Shown: positions 17,500 to 26,600, numbered from the stretch's first letter. The stretch: DNA of 64,000 nucleotides from Nibrella saemangeumensis (GCF_039541915.1 NZ_BAABHD010000032.1:309497-373496), one strand, 5' to 3'. Notes: generated from the sequence alone by a model not told the origin. Numbers and translations: made by a program.

Positions 17500-18588
17500 G
17501 TGCGCGACCAACAGGCCGACAGCTCAAATCCTTTACACACCAACCCCGACGATACCTGGCTACGCATCATCGGTATACCGCTGGCGGTGGTACCATTCGT
17601 TTACTTTTATGTCCGCGAATATGGCTTCGACTGGCGGCTGGTCTTTTTTACGTTCGGATTTGGGCTATGCAGCACCACTATGGCCTGGCAACTGCTGCGC
17701 TGGTGGGTGTTTCGGGTGCGGGCGCGCTACGCCCAGAAAGAACAGACCAGGCGACGGGTGCTGATGACCTTTGGCGGCTACACCCTTCTGACCATACTCC
17801 TCCAGCCATTCGAAACTTTTGGCGTGAGTCAAATTGATCCCACCGGCCTGGTAGGGAGACCGGAATTTCCGCGCGTGTATATTATCCAAATGGGCATGGC
17901 GCTGGCGTTCGCCAACATCGTCGGCGGCTACTACGAAATCCAGTATTACCTGCACCTCTACCGGCACGCGATGACCGAAGCCGAAGCCCTGATGAAAGCG
18001 CAGGTGCAGCAGCAACTCGATCGGGTGAAGAGTCAGGTTAACCCGCATTTTCTGTTCAACAGCCTGAACTGTCTGTCGGCGCTTGTACACGAGAACCCGC
18101 AAGTGGCCAGTGCGTTTCTCGATGAACTGGCCACGGTGTACCGCTACCTGCTCCAGGCGAATGCCAATCAGCTGGTGCCGCTCCGGACCGAACTGGACTT
18201 CATCCGGTCGTATGGCTATCTGCTCCAGATTCGGTACGGCCAGGCGATTCGCTGGACGGTGCAGACAGACCAAATCGATGCGGAACGACTGCTTCCGCCG
18301 TTGACGTTACAGGTGCTGGTTGAGAATGCGCTCCAGCATAACATCATTGACAGCCAGCAACCGTTGCAAATGCGCATAGCCGTTTCGGCCGATTCGCTGA
18401 CGGTGACTAATTCAATTCAGCGAAAGACGCGCCCTATAAAAGTTCAGCGGGGCGGCCTCATTAACCTGACCAGCCGGTTCAGCGCCCTAAGGCTCAGACC
18501 ACCCCGCATCAGCGACGACGGGCAGTTTTTTACGGTCGAGGTGCCGCTGGTCCCCGTCAAATCTGAACTGGTCGAATCCATTGCCTAA
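17500..18588 (+). CDS. LytS-type sensor histidine kinase (His_kinase family)
   Basis: A 362-residue protein with four or so membrane segments between about 20 and 150 and no separate sensor domain. The short linker leads to the His_kinase box, with the phospho-acceptor His183 in QVNPHFLFNSLN, followed by an ATPase domain with LQVLVENALQHN at about 270-281. This is the LytS/YehU class, which normally signals to a LytTR response regulator. GTG at 17500 is the only start in frame, because a TAG stops the frame at 17479. The next gene, a paralog, begins 9 bases after the stop. No LytTR regulator is encoded in the neighbourhood. The signal sensed is unknown. Confidence 0.85.
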   Translation: MRDQQADSSNPLHTNPDDTWLRIIGIPLAVVPFVYFYVREYGFDWRLVFFTFGFGLCSTTMAWQLLRWWVFRVRARYAQKEQTRRRVLMTFGGYTLLTILLQPFETFGVSQIDPTGLVGRPEFPRVYIIQMGMALAFANIVGGYYEIQYYLHLYRHAMTEAEALMKAQVQQQLDRVKSQVNPHFLFNSLNCLSALVHENPQVASAFLDELATVYRYLLQANANQLVPLRTELDFIRSYGYLLQIRYGQAIRWTVQTDQIDAERLLPPLTLQVLVENALQHNIIDSQQPLQMRIAVSADSLTVTNSIQRKTRPIKVQRGGLINLTSRFSALRLRPPRISDDGQFFTVEVPLVPVKSELVESIA

Positions 18589-18597
18589 CCTGCCCCT

Positions 18598-19680
18598 GTG
18601 AAACGTTTGCGCCTACCCCGGTTCACCCAGAACGACAACCTGATCGCCCTTGGCGTGCTGCCGCTGTACTATCTGCTGCTGAATTACCTGCTGTTTGGGA
18701 GCCGCTACTTTCAGGACCCTGGTCTGTTCGGGCGGGCGACACTGAGCAGTCTCGTACTCTGGACGCCAATATATTTCCTGCATGCTCTGCCCGCCATCTA
18801 TCTCCGCCGGCGATTTCCGGCTGTGCGGCAAACCGGATTGCGGCTGGCGCTGGCGATGGCCGCCCACGTAACTATGTCGTCACTGGGTATTCTGATTTTC
18901 TTCTACGGCTATGACTGGGTGGATTTCCCCGGCTATACATTCAATGCTTCGCGGCTGGAGGCCGCGTTGCTGGTGGGCGTACTGGGCAACCTGATCGTCA
19001 ACATCGTACACGAAAGTGTTTATACGTTCGAGCGGTGGTCGCAGACGCTGACGGAGGCAGACCGGCTCCGGCGGGCCAATCTGCAAAGCCAGCTCGACAG
19101 CCTGAAACAACAGGTAAATCCGCACTTTCTGTTCAACAGCCTCAACTCGCTGTCGTCGCTGATTGACGAAGATGCTGACCGGGCCGATCAGTTCATCGGC
19201 GAATTATCGAGCGTGTACCGCTACCTGCTGCAGACCAACGACGGTAATCTGACGACCTTGGCGGCAGAGCTGCAGTTTATCCAGTCGTATTTTCACCTGC
19301 AGCGTACCCGGTACGGCAGGGGGCTGACCTGGCAGTTGAACGTCGAAGAAGCGCACAAAAGCACGCTGTTACCTCCGCTTACCCTGCAGCTGCTGGTGGA
19401 GAACGCCATCAAACATAATGTAGTAGCTGCCGATCAGCCCCTGCACATTACCATTGAAACGGTAACGCTCACCCAGCACCCGTCGGCGAAAGAAAACAGC
19501 GTGTACCTGCGGGTGCGCAACAACCTGCAACGCCGGCAAACCCGCGTACTGAGCAATGGCGTGGGGCTGACCAACATTGCCATGAAGTACCAATTGCTGG
19601 GCAACGAGGCTGTGCAGATTGACGAACAGAACGGACAATTTGTTGTAGGCCTGCCGCTGCTGACCAGTCAGCTTCAGTAA
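18598..19680 (+). CDS. LytS-type sensor histidine kinase, second copy
   Basis: A 360-residue paralog of the preceding kinase with the same plan: four membrane segments in about 15-140, a short coiled linker, then His176 in QVNPHFLFNSLNSLSSL, and an ATP-binding N-box at LQLLVENAIKHN. GTG start 9 bases after the first kinase, so the two are very probably one transcript. The two share the layout but differ clearly in the membrane part, which suggests an old duplication and possibly a heterodimeric sensor. Pairing and partner regulator cannot be told from the window. Confidence 0.85.
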   Translation: MKRLRLPRFTQNDNLIALGVLPLYYLLLNYLLFGSRYFQDPGLFGRATLSSLVLWTPIYFLHALPAIYLRRRFPAVRQTGLRLALAMAAHVTMSSLGILIFFYGYDWVDFPGYTFNASRLEAALLVGVLGNLIVNIVHESVYTFERWSQTLTEADRLRRANLQSQLDSLKQQVNPHFLFNSLNSLSSLIDEDADRADQFIGELSSVYRYLLQTNDGNLTTLAAELQFIQSYFHLQRTRYGRGLTWQLNVEEAHKSTLLPPLTLQLLVENAIKHNVVAADQPLHITIETVTLTQHPSAKENSVYLRVRNNLQRRQTRVLSNGVGLTNIAMKYQLLGNEAVQIDEQNGQFVVGLPLLTSQLQ

Positions 19681-19715
19681 GTGGGGTACCTGTAAATCAT
19701 TCCCCATTTTTTTGC

Positions 19716-19723
19716 TACCTTAG
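19716..19723 (+). promoter_or_regulatory. Possible -7 element upstream of the dioxygenase-like gene
   Basis: TACCTTAG, one base from TAnnTTTG with a T-rich stretch just before it, lies 49 bases ahead of the ATG at 19772. The -33 half is poor, so this is tentative. Confidence 0.3.
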
Positions 19724-19771
19724 ACAAGTGTTCAAGTCTGAACGCTTTGAACTAACGGTTAATCCTGAGTC

Positions 19772-20356
19772 ATGGAAACCACAAGACGCCGATTTTTTAC
19801 CTTTCTGGCTACGCTGCCCTTCTTCAGCCGGGTAAAGGCTGCGTGGCATACTCCCCATATGCTGGAACCTACACCGGCCTGCGGTGACGATGAAGACCCA
19901 ACGCCCGCGCAGATCGAAGGCCCGTATTTTAAACCTAATTCGCCCGAGCGGAGCAGTTTACGGGAGTCTGGTACGAAAGGCACCGCCCTGATCATTACCG
20001 GAAAGGTTCTTACCACCAGGGGTGAGGCTGTCGGGAAGGCGCTGCTGGACTGGTGGCATGCCGACGATGCCGGTGACTACGACAACAAAGGGTATCAACT
20101 GCGCGGCCACCAGTATACCGACGCCAAGGGCAATTTCCGGCTGGAGACCATTGTGCCCGGTTTATATCCCGGCCGTACCCGGCACCTGCATGTAAAAGTT
20201 CAAGCTCCGGGCAAATCGGTGCTGACCACCCAGTTATATTTCCCTGAGGAGTCCGGTAACCGTCGTGATGGTATTTTCAACCAGGCGCTTATCATGAAAA
20301 CAAACCGGGTAGCCGATAAAGTAGATGCGGCTTTTACGTTTGTGGTCAGGGTGTAA
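19772..20356 (+). CDS. Secreted intradiol ring-cleavage dioxygenase-like protein
   Basis: A 194-residue protein with a Tat-like leader (TTRRRFFTFLATLPFF), so it is probably exported folded with its metal. The rest fits the intradiol dioxygenase fold: WWHADDAGDYDN, LRGHQYTDAKGNFRLETI and PGLYPGRTRHLHVKV. The four expected Fe(III) ligands are in place as Tyr103, Tyr132, His138 and His140. Enzymes of the family open catechol or protocatechuate rings, but short exported members in Bacteroidota have unknown substrates. It stands alone; no catechol pathway genes are near. Its stop is 2 bases from the stop of the convergent AraC gene. Confidence 0.78.
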   Translation: METTRRRFFTFLATLPFFSRVKAAWHTPHMLEPTPACGDDEDPTPAQIEGPYFKPNSPERSSLRESGTKGTALIITGKVLTTRGEAVGKALLDWWHADDAGDYDNKGYQLRGHQYTDAKGNFRLETIVPGLYPGRTRHLHVKVQAPGKSVLTTQLYFPEESGNRRDGIFNQALIMKTNRVADKVDAAFTFVVRV

Positions 20357-20358
20357 CG

Positions 20359-21336
20359 TCACTTGCCGGTGGGGGAGTAGCCAAACCGCTTTTTAAACTC
20401 GGCGGAGAAACTACCGACGTTCTGGTAGCCAATGTAGTAAGCGGTTTCGGATACATTCATAGCTTTCTCCGCCAGCAGTTGGCGGGCTTTCTTCATCCGC
20501 AGGTGATGGATGTGGCCGAAGACCGTCGTGTTGAATAACTCCTTATAGCCCTTTTTCAATTTGAACTCGTTGAGACCGAACTGCTGGGTGAGCTGCGCCA
20601 GCGTAAGTGGCATCAGGTAATTAGCTTCGATAAACTCCCGGACGGCCTCCAGCTTTTCCCGGTCGACCCGGCTCCACTGACCGGTTGCCGGCTGTAAGCT
20701 GGCCTGTGCCATATGCTCGACCTGTAGCGCAAACAACTCCAGCAGCTTGGCTTCGATGAACAGGTAGCGGGTGAAACCCTGGAACGTACACGTACGGATC
20801 GCCTGAATAATGTCGGCCATGCGCGGCTGTACGCCAAACCGGTCGGGTGAGGCAAAAAAGACCTCCCGGCGGTCCATACTATTTGCCACTTTATCCAGCG
20901 TACTGGTTTCTGTAGATTGAATCAGCTCCCTGAAAAACGGTAAGTCGTACGTGATCTGGAAGGCATCGAAATGGCCCGAATGAACGATGTGCTCTGCCTG
21001 AAAGCTTGGATTATACTGAAAGCCGTGCCGTTCACGCCGGAAATCGACCGGCTTTTTTACGTTTGAAAAGCGTGATTCAATTCCTCCGCTCAGAATAAAC
21101 GCCGAGTTAGCATCTTCGGTATCACTGACATCACAAAACAGCAGGGGGCGTTCGGAGCGAATGGCAATCTGCTTCAGAGCCATACCGGGTGTCTTGACAA
21201 GAGAAAGGCTTCCTGCCGCCAAACCCGGCTCTTCAAACGTTAATGAAACTTCGGTATACCGGTCACTGCTATGGACCAGACGCTGATCCATCCGGCTGAA
21301 CCGTTTATCCCAGTCGTCCGTGACCAGTTTATCCAT
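20359..21336 (-). CDS. AraC-family transcriptional regulator
   Basis: A 325-residue protein. The N-terminal 210 residues form an unrecognised sensor part of the type seen in PchR/YbtA-like regulators. The C-terminal 100 residues have the two helix-turn-helix motifs of the AraC family, with LTLAQLTQQFGLNEFKLKKG and then VSETAYYIGYQNVGSFSAEF followed by KKRFGYSPT. It is divergent from the cupin gene, with about 105 bases between the starts. That interval contains a 9-base direct repeat with a 21-base period, the spacing expected for AraC half-sites. It therefore probably controls itself and the divergent cupin-xdh genes. The ligand is unknown. Confidence 0.87.
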   Translation of the reverse strand: MDKLVTDDWDKRFSRMDQRLVHSSDRYTEVSLTFEEPGLAAGSLSLVKTPGMALKQIAIRSERPLLFCDVSDTEDANSAFILSGGIESRFSNVKKPVDFRRERHGFQYNPSFQAEHIVHSGHFDAFQITYDLPFFRELIQSTETSTLDKVANSMDRREVFFASPDRFGVQPRMADIIQAIRTCTFQGFTRYLFIEAKLLELFALQVEHMAQASLQPATGQWSRVDREKLEAVREFIEANYLMPLTLAQLTQQFGLNEFKLKKGYKELFNTTVFGHIHHLRMKKARQLLAEKAMNVSETAYYIGYQNVGSFSAEFKKRFGYSPTGK

Positions 21337-21337
21337 C

Positions 21338-21367
21338 TTGCCTAAATCAATATCCGTTTTGCCTAAA
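21338..21367. promoter_or_regulatory. Direct repeat TTGCCTAAA x2, candidate AraC operator
   Basis: TTGCCTAAA occurs at 21338-21346 and again at 21359-21367, a 21-base period (two helical turns), just upstream of the AraC start and between the divergent genes. Same-face direct repeats with this period are typical AraC-family binding sites. The repeat is seen; the binding is inferred. Confidence 0.5.
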
Positions 21368-21441
21368 CAGGAAAAGCGCTGCGGGCTGCAACTTTGCAGA
21401 AACTAATTTACATCAATTCACACCAAAACAACAACAAATTC

Positions 21442-22206
21442 ATGGAAGCTTTTGTAACATCCGCACCCCTTGAAAAACGCCGGACCGGCGCCATCTCCCT
21501 GCTCTTTTACCCAACCGGCGTCTACCGGATCTGGAAAAACAAGTATCCGCTCTGGCTCCGGTTGGCCTATACGCTGGTGGGGCTGCCCGTCTTTTTGCTG
21601 GTTTCTGCTTTCCTGGCGGTTGTCACCTTCGCGCTGTTTTTGCCGGAACTGGACATGAGCATCGGTGACCGGAAAGACCGTACCGTGGTCAATCAGAAAG
21701 ATCACTATGCCAGTACGTTCCTGAAAACGAGCCACGATACCAAAGGGGCTTATGAACTGGTCCGGGTTGAGGTACAACCGCAGGGAGGCAACGGGTGGCA
21801 TTACCACAAAACCTTCGACGAGCAGTTTACCGTGCTCGAAGGCGAAATGACCATCGGCCTGGAAGGAAACGAAATCAAACTCCAAAAAGGCCAGAGTGCC
21901 TGGGCCTACAGAACGCAAGTGCACTTCTTTAAGAACAGAACCTCAACCAAAGCCGTCCTGCTGGTGAAGACCGCGCCGTCCGGCGGTTTGGAAAAATCAG
22001 TACGCATCGGGTATGGGCTGGGTAACGATGGTCAGTTTGAAGGTGAACTGCCGAAAAACCCCTGGCATATGCCCCTACTGTTAGCCTACAGCCAAACGTA
22101 TTTTGCTGATATACCTTCGTTTATTCAGGAACCGCTGGTCAATAGCCTGGCCAAAATTGCGCAGTGGAAAGGCGAAGACAAGGCACTGGAAAAATATTTC
22201 CGATAA
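21442..22206 (+). CDS. Membrane-anchored cupin-domain protein
   Basis: About 254 residues from the ATG at 21442; a TTG further upstream at 21394 is open but less likely. One or two hydrophobic helices lie at about 30-65, with VGLPVFLLVSAFLAVVTFAL. A cupin fold follows, with the first box GGNGWHYHKTFDEQFTVLEG giving two His and a Glu for a metal, and the second box near QVHFFKNRT with a single His. The gene starts divergently from the AraC regulator and ends 49 bases before the xanthine dehydrogenase-like pair. Members of this broad superfamily bind small molecules or act as dioxygenases; no specific reaction can be named. Confidence 0.68.
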   Translation: MEAFVTSAPLEKRRTGAISLLFYPTGVYRIWKNKYPLWLRLAYTLVGLPVFLLVSAFLAVVTFALFLPELDMSIGDRKDRTVVNQKDHYASTFLKTSHDTKGAYELVRVEVQPQGGNGWHYHKTFDEQFTVLEGEMTIGLEGNEIKLQKGQSAWAYRTQVHFFKNRTSTKAVLLVKTAPSGGLEKSVRIGYGLGNDGQFEGELPKNPWHMPLLLAYSQTYFADIPSFIQEPLVNSLAKIAQWKGEDKALEKYFR

Positions 22207-22230
22207 AACGAAGAAAAAATTGTATTTTGC

Positions 22231-22249
22231 TCTGAGGTAAAGACTCAGA
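22231..22249 (+). other. Small inverted repeat in front of the dehydrogenase start codon
   Basis: TCTGAG, seven bases, CTCAGA: a 6-base perfect stem directly upstream of AGGGT and the ATG at 22256. It could be an operator or a leader hairpin affecting translation. Only the repeat itself is seen. Confidence 0.3.
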
Positions 22250-22255
22250 CAGGGT

Positions 22256-23677
22256 ATGATTCGCTTTTTGCTCAACGATCGACTGATCGAAACTCAGGAG
22301 CCTTCGGGCCAGGTTCTTCTTGATTTTATTCGGTATTCGCGTCACCTGACCGGCACCAAAACAGGTTGCCGGGAGGGTGACTGCGGTGCCTGTACAGTGC
22401 TGGTCGGCGACTGGCACGAGGGACGGCTCCGGTACCAGTCCATGACGTCATGCCTGATGCCGCTTGGCAACGCCCACGGCAAACATATCGTTACTGTTGA
22501 AGGGCTAAACCTCCCCAATACCCTCAGCCCGGTGCAGCAGGCAATGGTGGAAGAAGGCGGCTCGCAGTGCGGATTCTGCACCGTTGGTTTTATCGTCTCG
22601 CTGACCGGCTACGCCCTCAGTACCAAACCCGCTACATATCAGAACGGTATCACGGCTATCGACGGTAATATCTGCCGCTGTACCGGCTATAAATCCATCG
22701 AACGCGCCGTCGCCCGCATCTGCCGGGAACTGGCAGAGCGCCCTGCCGATCAGGCTATGGATTGGTTAGTTAGCCATCGGTTTTTGCCTCCCTATTTTGC
22801 GCAGATACCGGAGCGGTTGCTGGCACTTCAGGCGCAGTTACCGGTCGAACCCGCTGAGCACCTAAACGGACATGTACCGGTTCCGGTCGGTGGCGGTACC
22901 GATCTGTTTGTGCAGAGACCCGAGGTCATGCGCCAGACAGCCATTCAGCACCTGTTCGGCAAGCCGGCACTCAATTCCATTCACCTGGCCGATGATTTGG
23001 TTCACATTGGCGCGTCCTGCACCGCCGATGACCTGCTACACGCCCCATTGCTGAGTCAGCTTTTTCCCAGGTTGCCCGACTATCTGAAACTGGTTTCCTC
23101 AACGCCCATCCGCAACATGGGTACGGTAGGAGGTAATCTGATCAATGCATCGCCCATTGGGGACTTGAGCATCTGGCTGCTGGCCCTCGACGCACAAGTG
23201 GTGTTGCGCACAGGAACCGAACGCCGTACATTACCCCTACGGAAGCTGTACCGGGGCTACAAAACGCTTGATAAAGCGCCGGAGGAAGTGCTGGAGTCCA
23301 TCATGTTCAAAGCACCGGGGGCATCTGCAAAATTCCATTTTGAAAAAGTCAGCAAGCGGACGCATCTGGATATCGCCAGTGTTAACACGGCGATGCTGCT
23401 CGAAACCAGCGGAGGGATTATTACCCTGGCTCATGTGTCGGCCGGGGGCGTAGCGCCGGTGCCGCTGTATCTGTCGCTGACCTCGGCCTTTCTGGTCGGT
23501 AAAGCGCTGACCGCCGATACCATCCGGAAAGCGAATGAGGTCGCCCAAACGGAGATTACCCCGATCAGCGATGTGCGGGGGGCGGCTATGTACAAGCGGT
23601 TACTGTTCCGGCAATTATTTTACGCTCATTTCCTGACTTTGTTTACAAACCAGCCTGACCTGCATCAACTCGTATGA
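22256..23677 (+). CDS. xdhA: Xanthine dehydrogenase, small subunit (2Fe-2S and FAD domains)
   Basis: A 473-residue protein. The N-terminal ferredoxin domain has Cys38, Cys43, Cys46 and Cys66. The second 2Fe-2S domain has Cys105 and Cys108 (SQCGFCTVGF) and Cys140 and Cys142 (NICRCTGYKS). From about 200 follows a FAD-binding domain with PVGGGTDLFVQ and STPIRNMGTVGGNLINASPIGD. This is the classical layout of the XdhA-type subunit of molybdenum hydroxylases. Electrons pass from the Mo subunit through both clusters to FAD. The stop overlaps the next ATG by 4 bases, a sign of coupled translation. Substrate (xanthine or hypoxanthine) is inferred from family, since related enzymes oxidise other heterocycles. 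Confidence 0.88.
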   Translation: MIRFLLNDRLIETQEPSGQVLLDFIRYSRHLTGTKTGCREGDCGACTVLVGDWHEGRLRYQSMTSCLMPLGNAHGKHIVTVEGLNLPNTLSPVQQAMVEEGGSQCGFCTVGFIVSLTGYALSTKPATYQNGITAIDGNICRCTGYKSIERAVARICRELAERPADQAMDWLVSHRFLPPYFAQIPERLLALQAQLPVEPAEHLNGHVPVPVGGGTDLFVQRPEVMRQTAIQHLFGKPALNSIHLADDLVHIGASCTADDLLHAPLLSQLFPRLPDYLKLVSSTPIRNMGTVGGNLINASPIGDLSIWLLALDAQVVLRTGTERRTLPLRKLYRGYKTLDKAPEEVLESIMFKAPGASAKFHFEKVSKRTHLDIASVNTAMLLETSGGIITLAHVSAGGVAPVPLYLSLTSAFLVGKALTADTIRKANEVAQTEITPISDVRGAAMYKRLLFRQLFYAHFLTLFTNQPDLHQLV

Positions 23678-25974
23678 GCTTTGTCGACGCCAACACCCAT
23701 GTCCGGGGCGAATCCCTGTACCTCGATGATCTGCCCGTTGTTACCGGCACCCTGTACGCCTGCGTATACTCGTCTCCGGTGGCGCACGGCCGCATCCGGA
23801 GCCTGGATTATACCGCAGCGCTGACTATGCCCGGTGTCGTTCGGGTACTGACGGCCGCCGACATTACCGGCGAAAACCAGATCGGCGGTATTGTGCCCGA
23901 CGAGCCCCTGTTAGCCACCGACACCGTCGACTTCTGGGGGATGCCCATTGCGCTGGTGATTGCCGAATCGGACGAGACAGCAAGAGCGGCCGTCCATGCG
24001 ATTCAGGCAGAGATTGAGCCCCTGCCGGTCATCACCGACCCGCGTGAAGCCTGTGCGCAGGGCCACCTGATTGTGCCGCCCCGCACGTTCCGGCTGGGCG
24101 ATGCCGAAGCCGCTTTCGGGGCGTGTGATTTCGTGATTGAAGGCCGCGCCGATTCGGGCGGACAGGAGCACCTTTATCTGGAGACCCACGGGGCCTACGC
24201 CATCCCGCTCGAAAACGGGCATATCAAACTCTATTCCTCCACGCAGGGCCCAACGGCGGTGCAGCGGACGGTAGCGCGGGTGTTAGGCGTACCCATGCAC
24301 CAGATCGAGGTCGATGTTACGCGCCTGGGGGGCGGTTTCGGCGGTAAGGAGGACCAGGCCAATAGCTGGGCCGCGCTGGTATCGCTGGCTACCCATCGGC
24401 TGCGCCGGCCGGTCAAGTACGTGCTGCACCGGATGGAAGACCTGCGCATGAGCGGCAAACGGCATCCCTACTCGTCTGACTTCAGGATTGGCCTTACCAA
24501 AGACCTGAAGATACAAGCTTATCAGGTTACGTTTTACCAGAATGCCGGCGCGTCGGCCGATCTGTCGCCGGCGGTAATGGAACGGACGCTGTTTCACGCC
24601 AACAATACCTATTTCATTCCGAACCTGACGGCTACAGCCTACAGTTGCCGCACCAATCTGCCTTCCAATACGGCGTTCCGGGGTTTTGGCGGACCACAGG
24701 CCATGTTTGTGATTGAATCGGCCATTGCCAAAGCGGCTGAGGCATTGGGCGTAGCGACAACCGACATCCAGCGAGCCAATCTGCTCCAGGAGGGAGACGA
24801 GTTCCACTATGGTCAGCGGGCTGAAGGCTGCGAAGCGCTCCACTGCTGGACCGATGCCGAAGAACGTTTTGATCTGGCCCAACTTCGCCAGGAGGCAGAT
24901 GACTTTAACGCCCACAACGCCCTGAACAAAAAAGGAATTGCTATGATGCCGATCTGCTTCGGCATCTCATTCACCAAAAAATGGATGAACCAGGCCAGCG
25001 CCCTCGTTCACATCTATACCGACGGGAGTGTTGGCGTCAGCACGGGTGCGGTCGAGATGGGGCAGGGGGTCAATATGAAGATGATGCAGGTGGCGGCCCA
25101 GTGTCTGTCGGTCGGTCTGGAACGGATCAGGCTGGAGACGACCAATACCACCCGCATCGCCAATACCTCGCCCTCAGCTGCCAGCGCCACCTCCGACCTC
25201 AACGGCAAAGCCCTGCAACTCGCCTGCCAGACGCTCACCGAACGGCTTATAGCCGTTGCGCGTATAAAGCTAGGCGTTAAGGAAAATCAAACTGTGCAAC
25301 TGCAGGACGAGCAGATCTGGGTAGACGGCCAGCCTGGTGGGCTGACCTGGCCCCAACTCATTCAGGAGGCCTATCAGCAGCGGGTTAACCTGTCGGAGCA
25401 CGCGCACTACGCAACGCCGGATATTCATTTCGACACTACGACCGAAAAGGGCCATCCGTTTGCTTACCATGTTTACGGCACGGCCATCGTCGGCGTTACC
25501 CTCAACTGCCTGCGGGGCACCTATGTATTTGATTACGTAAAAGTGAGCCATGATTTCGGTAAGAGTATGAACACGCTGGTAGACCGGGGGCAGGCGGAGG
25601 GAGCCATTGTGCAGGGAATCGGCTGGATGACCTTGGAAGATTTGCAGTACAATGCCGCCGGTAAATTGTTGTCCAACGCTTTGTCAACGTATAAGATTCC
25701 GGATATCTACGCCGTGCCGCAGGAAATTGATGTGCATTTTCTGGATACGCCCGGCAGCGATTACGCCATCATGCGTTCCAAGGCGGTGGGGGAGCCGCCG
25801 TTGATGTATGGCATTGGTGCGTACTTTGCGCTCCGGAACGCCATCCGGGCCTTCGTTCCTGATGCGGAACTTTCCTTTTCGGCGCCACTGACGCCGGAGA
25901 AAGTGCTGCTGGCGCTGTACCCGGCGTTTAACCCGACACTGGTTCCTCAGACGGCCGGTAAAGCCTCCGCGTAG
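23674..25974 (+). CDS. xdhB: Xanthine dehydrogenase, large molybdopterin-binding subunit
   Basis: A 766-residue protein, the usual length for a separate Mo subunit. N-terminal aldehyde-oxidase a/b hammerhead domain, then the Mo-cofactor domain with LGGGFGGKEDQA near 210-222 and NTAFRGFGGPQAMF near 335. The catalytic Glu is Glu707 in KAVGEPPLMYG. It overlaps xdhA by ATGA. No XdhC-type maturation factor or cofactor-biosynthesis gene follows in this window, so maturation must come from elsewhere. It is expected in the cytoplasm; no signal peptide is present. Confidence 0.88.
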   Translation: MSFVDANTHVRGESLYLDDLPVVTGTLYACVYSSPVAHGRIRSLDYTAALTMPGVVRVLTAADITGENQIGGIVPDEPLLATDTVDFWGMPIALVIAESDETARAAVHAIQAEIEPLPVITDPREACAQGHLIVPPRTFRLGDAEAAFGACDFVIEGRADSGGQEHLYLETHGAYAIPLENGHIKLYSSTQGPTAVQRTVARVLGVPMHQIEVDVTRLGGGFGGKEDQANSWAALVSLATHRLRRPVKYVLHRMEDLRMSGKRHPYSSDFRIGLTKDLKIQAYQVTFYQNAGASADLSPAVMERTLFHANNTYFIPNLTATAYSCRTNLPSNTAFRGFGGPQAMFVIESAIAKAAEALGVATTDIQRANLLQEGDEFHYGQRAEGCEALHCWTDAEERFDLAQLRQEADDFNAHNALNKKGIAMMPICFGISFTKKWMNQASALVHIYTDGSVGVSTGAVEMGQGVNMKMMQVAAQCLSVGLERIRLETTNTTRIANTSPSAASATSDLNGKALQLACQTLTERLIAVARIKLGVKENQTVQLQDEQIWVDGQPGGLTWPQLIQEAYQQRVNLSEHAHYATPDIHFDTTTEKGHPFAYHVYGTAIVGVTLNCLRGTYVFDYVKVSHDFGKSMNTLVDRGQAEGAIVQGIGWMTLEDLQYNAAGKLLSNALSTYKIPDIYAVPQEIDVHFLDTPGSDYAIMRSKAVGEPPLMYGIGAYFALRNAIRAFVPDAELSFSAPLTPEKVLLALYPAFNPTLVPQTAGKASA

Positions 25975-26040
25975 CCGACAGTTACCAAATGGTTATTAAA
26001 TAAAATTTCAAAGGCAACGCTGAAATAGTACAATAAAAAA

Positions 26041-26072
26041 TTTGCTATTTACAAGGTGGTGCGGTAACTTAA
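26041..26072 (+). promoter_or_regulatory. Likely promoter of the NTF2-like gene
   Basis: TTTG at 26041-26044 and TAACTTAA at 26065-26072 are separated by 20 bases, close to the Bacteroidota layout of TTTG, 19 bases, TAnnTTTG. The ATG follows at 26097. Confidence 0.42.
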
Positions 26073-26096
26073 TCAAACACCAAGCCAAATCTAGCC

Positions 26097-26579
26097 ATGA
26101 GAAATTTTGTTGTTGTAGTTGCTCTATGGTGTTGCTTAACGGTGCCGGGCTGGACGCAGTCGGATCAGGATGCGATTAAAAAAGTGTTGTACAACGAAAC
26201 GGAAGGATTTTTTACGCGGGATAAAGCGAAGTGGGCCAATGCATGGGTCCATAAACCGTATGTCTATTTCGCGGCCAATTTGTACGGTGGCGATTTTCTG
26301 CTGGTCAAAGGCTGGGACAACCTGGAGAAGCAGTTTGCTAATCAGTTTAAGAGTAAAAAGCTGACGGATAAGGTAACGATTCAGAATGCCAATTATACCA
26401 TTCACCAGAATGGCAATATGGCGTTTGTTTCCTACGATCAGACGTTATTGGATAGCCAGGGTAAAACTACCTCGAAAGAGTCGCGGGTGCTGGAAAAAAT
26501 TAACGGCGAGTGGAAGATTATAAACGTAATCGCCTTAACGAACCTGAAGAACTTTGGCTTAGCACAGAAAGCAAAATAA
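26097..26579 (+). CDS. Secreted NTF2-like (SnoaL/DUF4440-type) protein
   Basis: A 160-residue protein with a Sec signal peptide (residues 1-20, cut after GWTQ). The mature part has the cone-like NTF2 pattern: an N-terminal helix (DQDAIKKVLYNETEGFFTRD), WVHKPYVYFA, and the closing strands SRVLEKINGEWKIINVIAL. Proteins of this family bind small ligands, and a few are enzymes; nothing in the sequence fixes a ligand. It is transcribed alone, between a likely promoter and a clear terminator. Confidence 0.72.
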   Translation: MRNFVVVVALWCCLTVPGWTQSDQDAIKKVLYNETEGFFTRDKAKWANAWVHKPYVYFAANLYGGDFLLVKGWDNLEKQFANQFKSKKLTDKVTIQNANYTIHQNGNMAFVSYDQTLLDSQGKTTSKESRVLEKINGEWKIINVIALTNLKNFGLAQKAK

Positions 26580-26600
26580 GCGATAGCATATAAAACAGGG

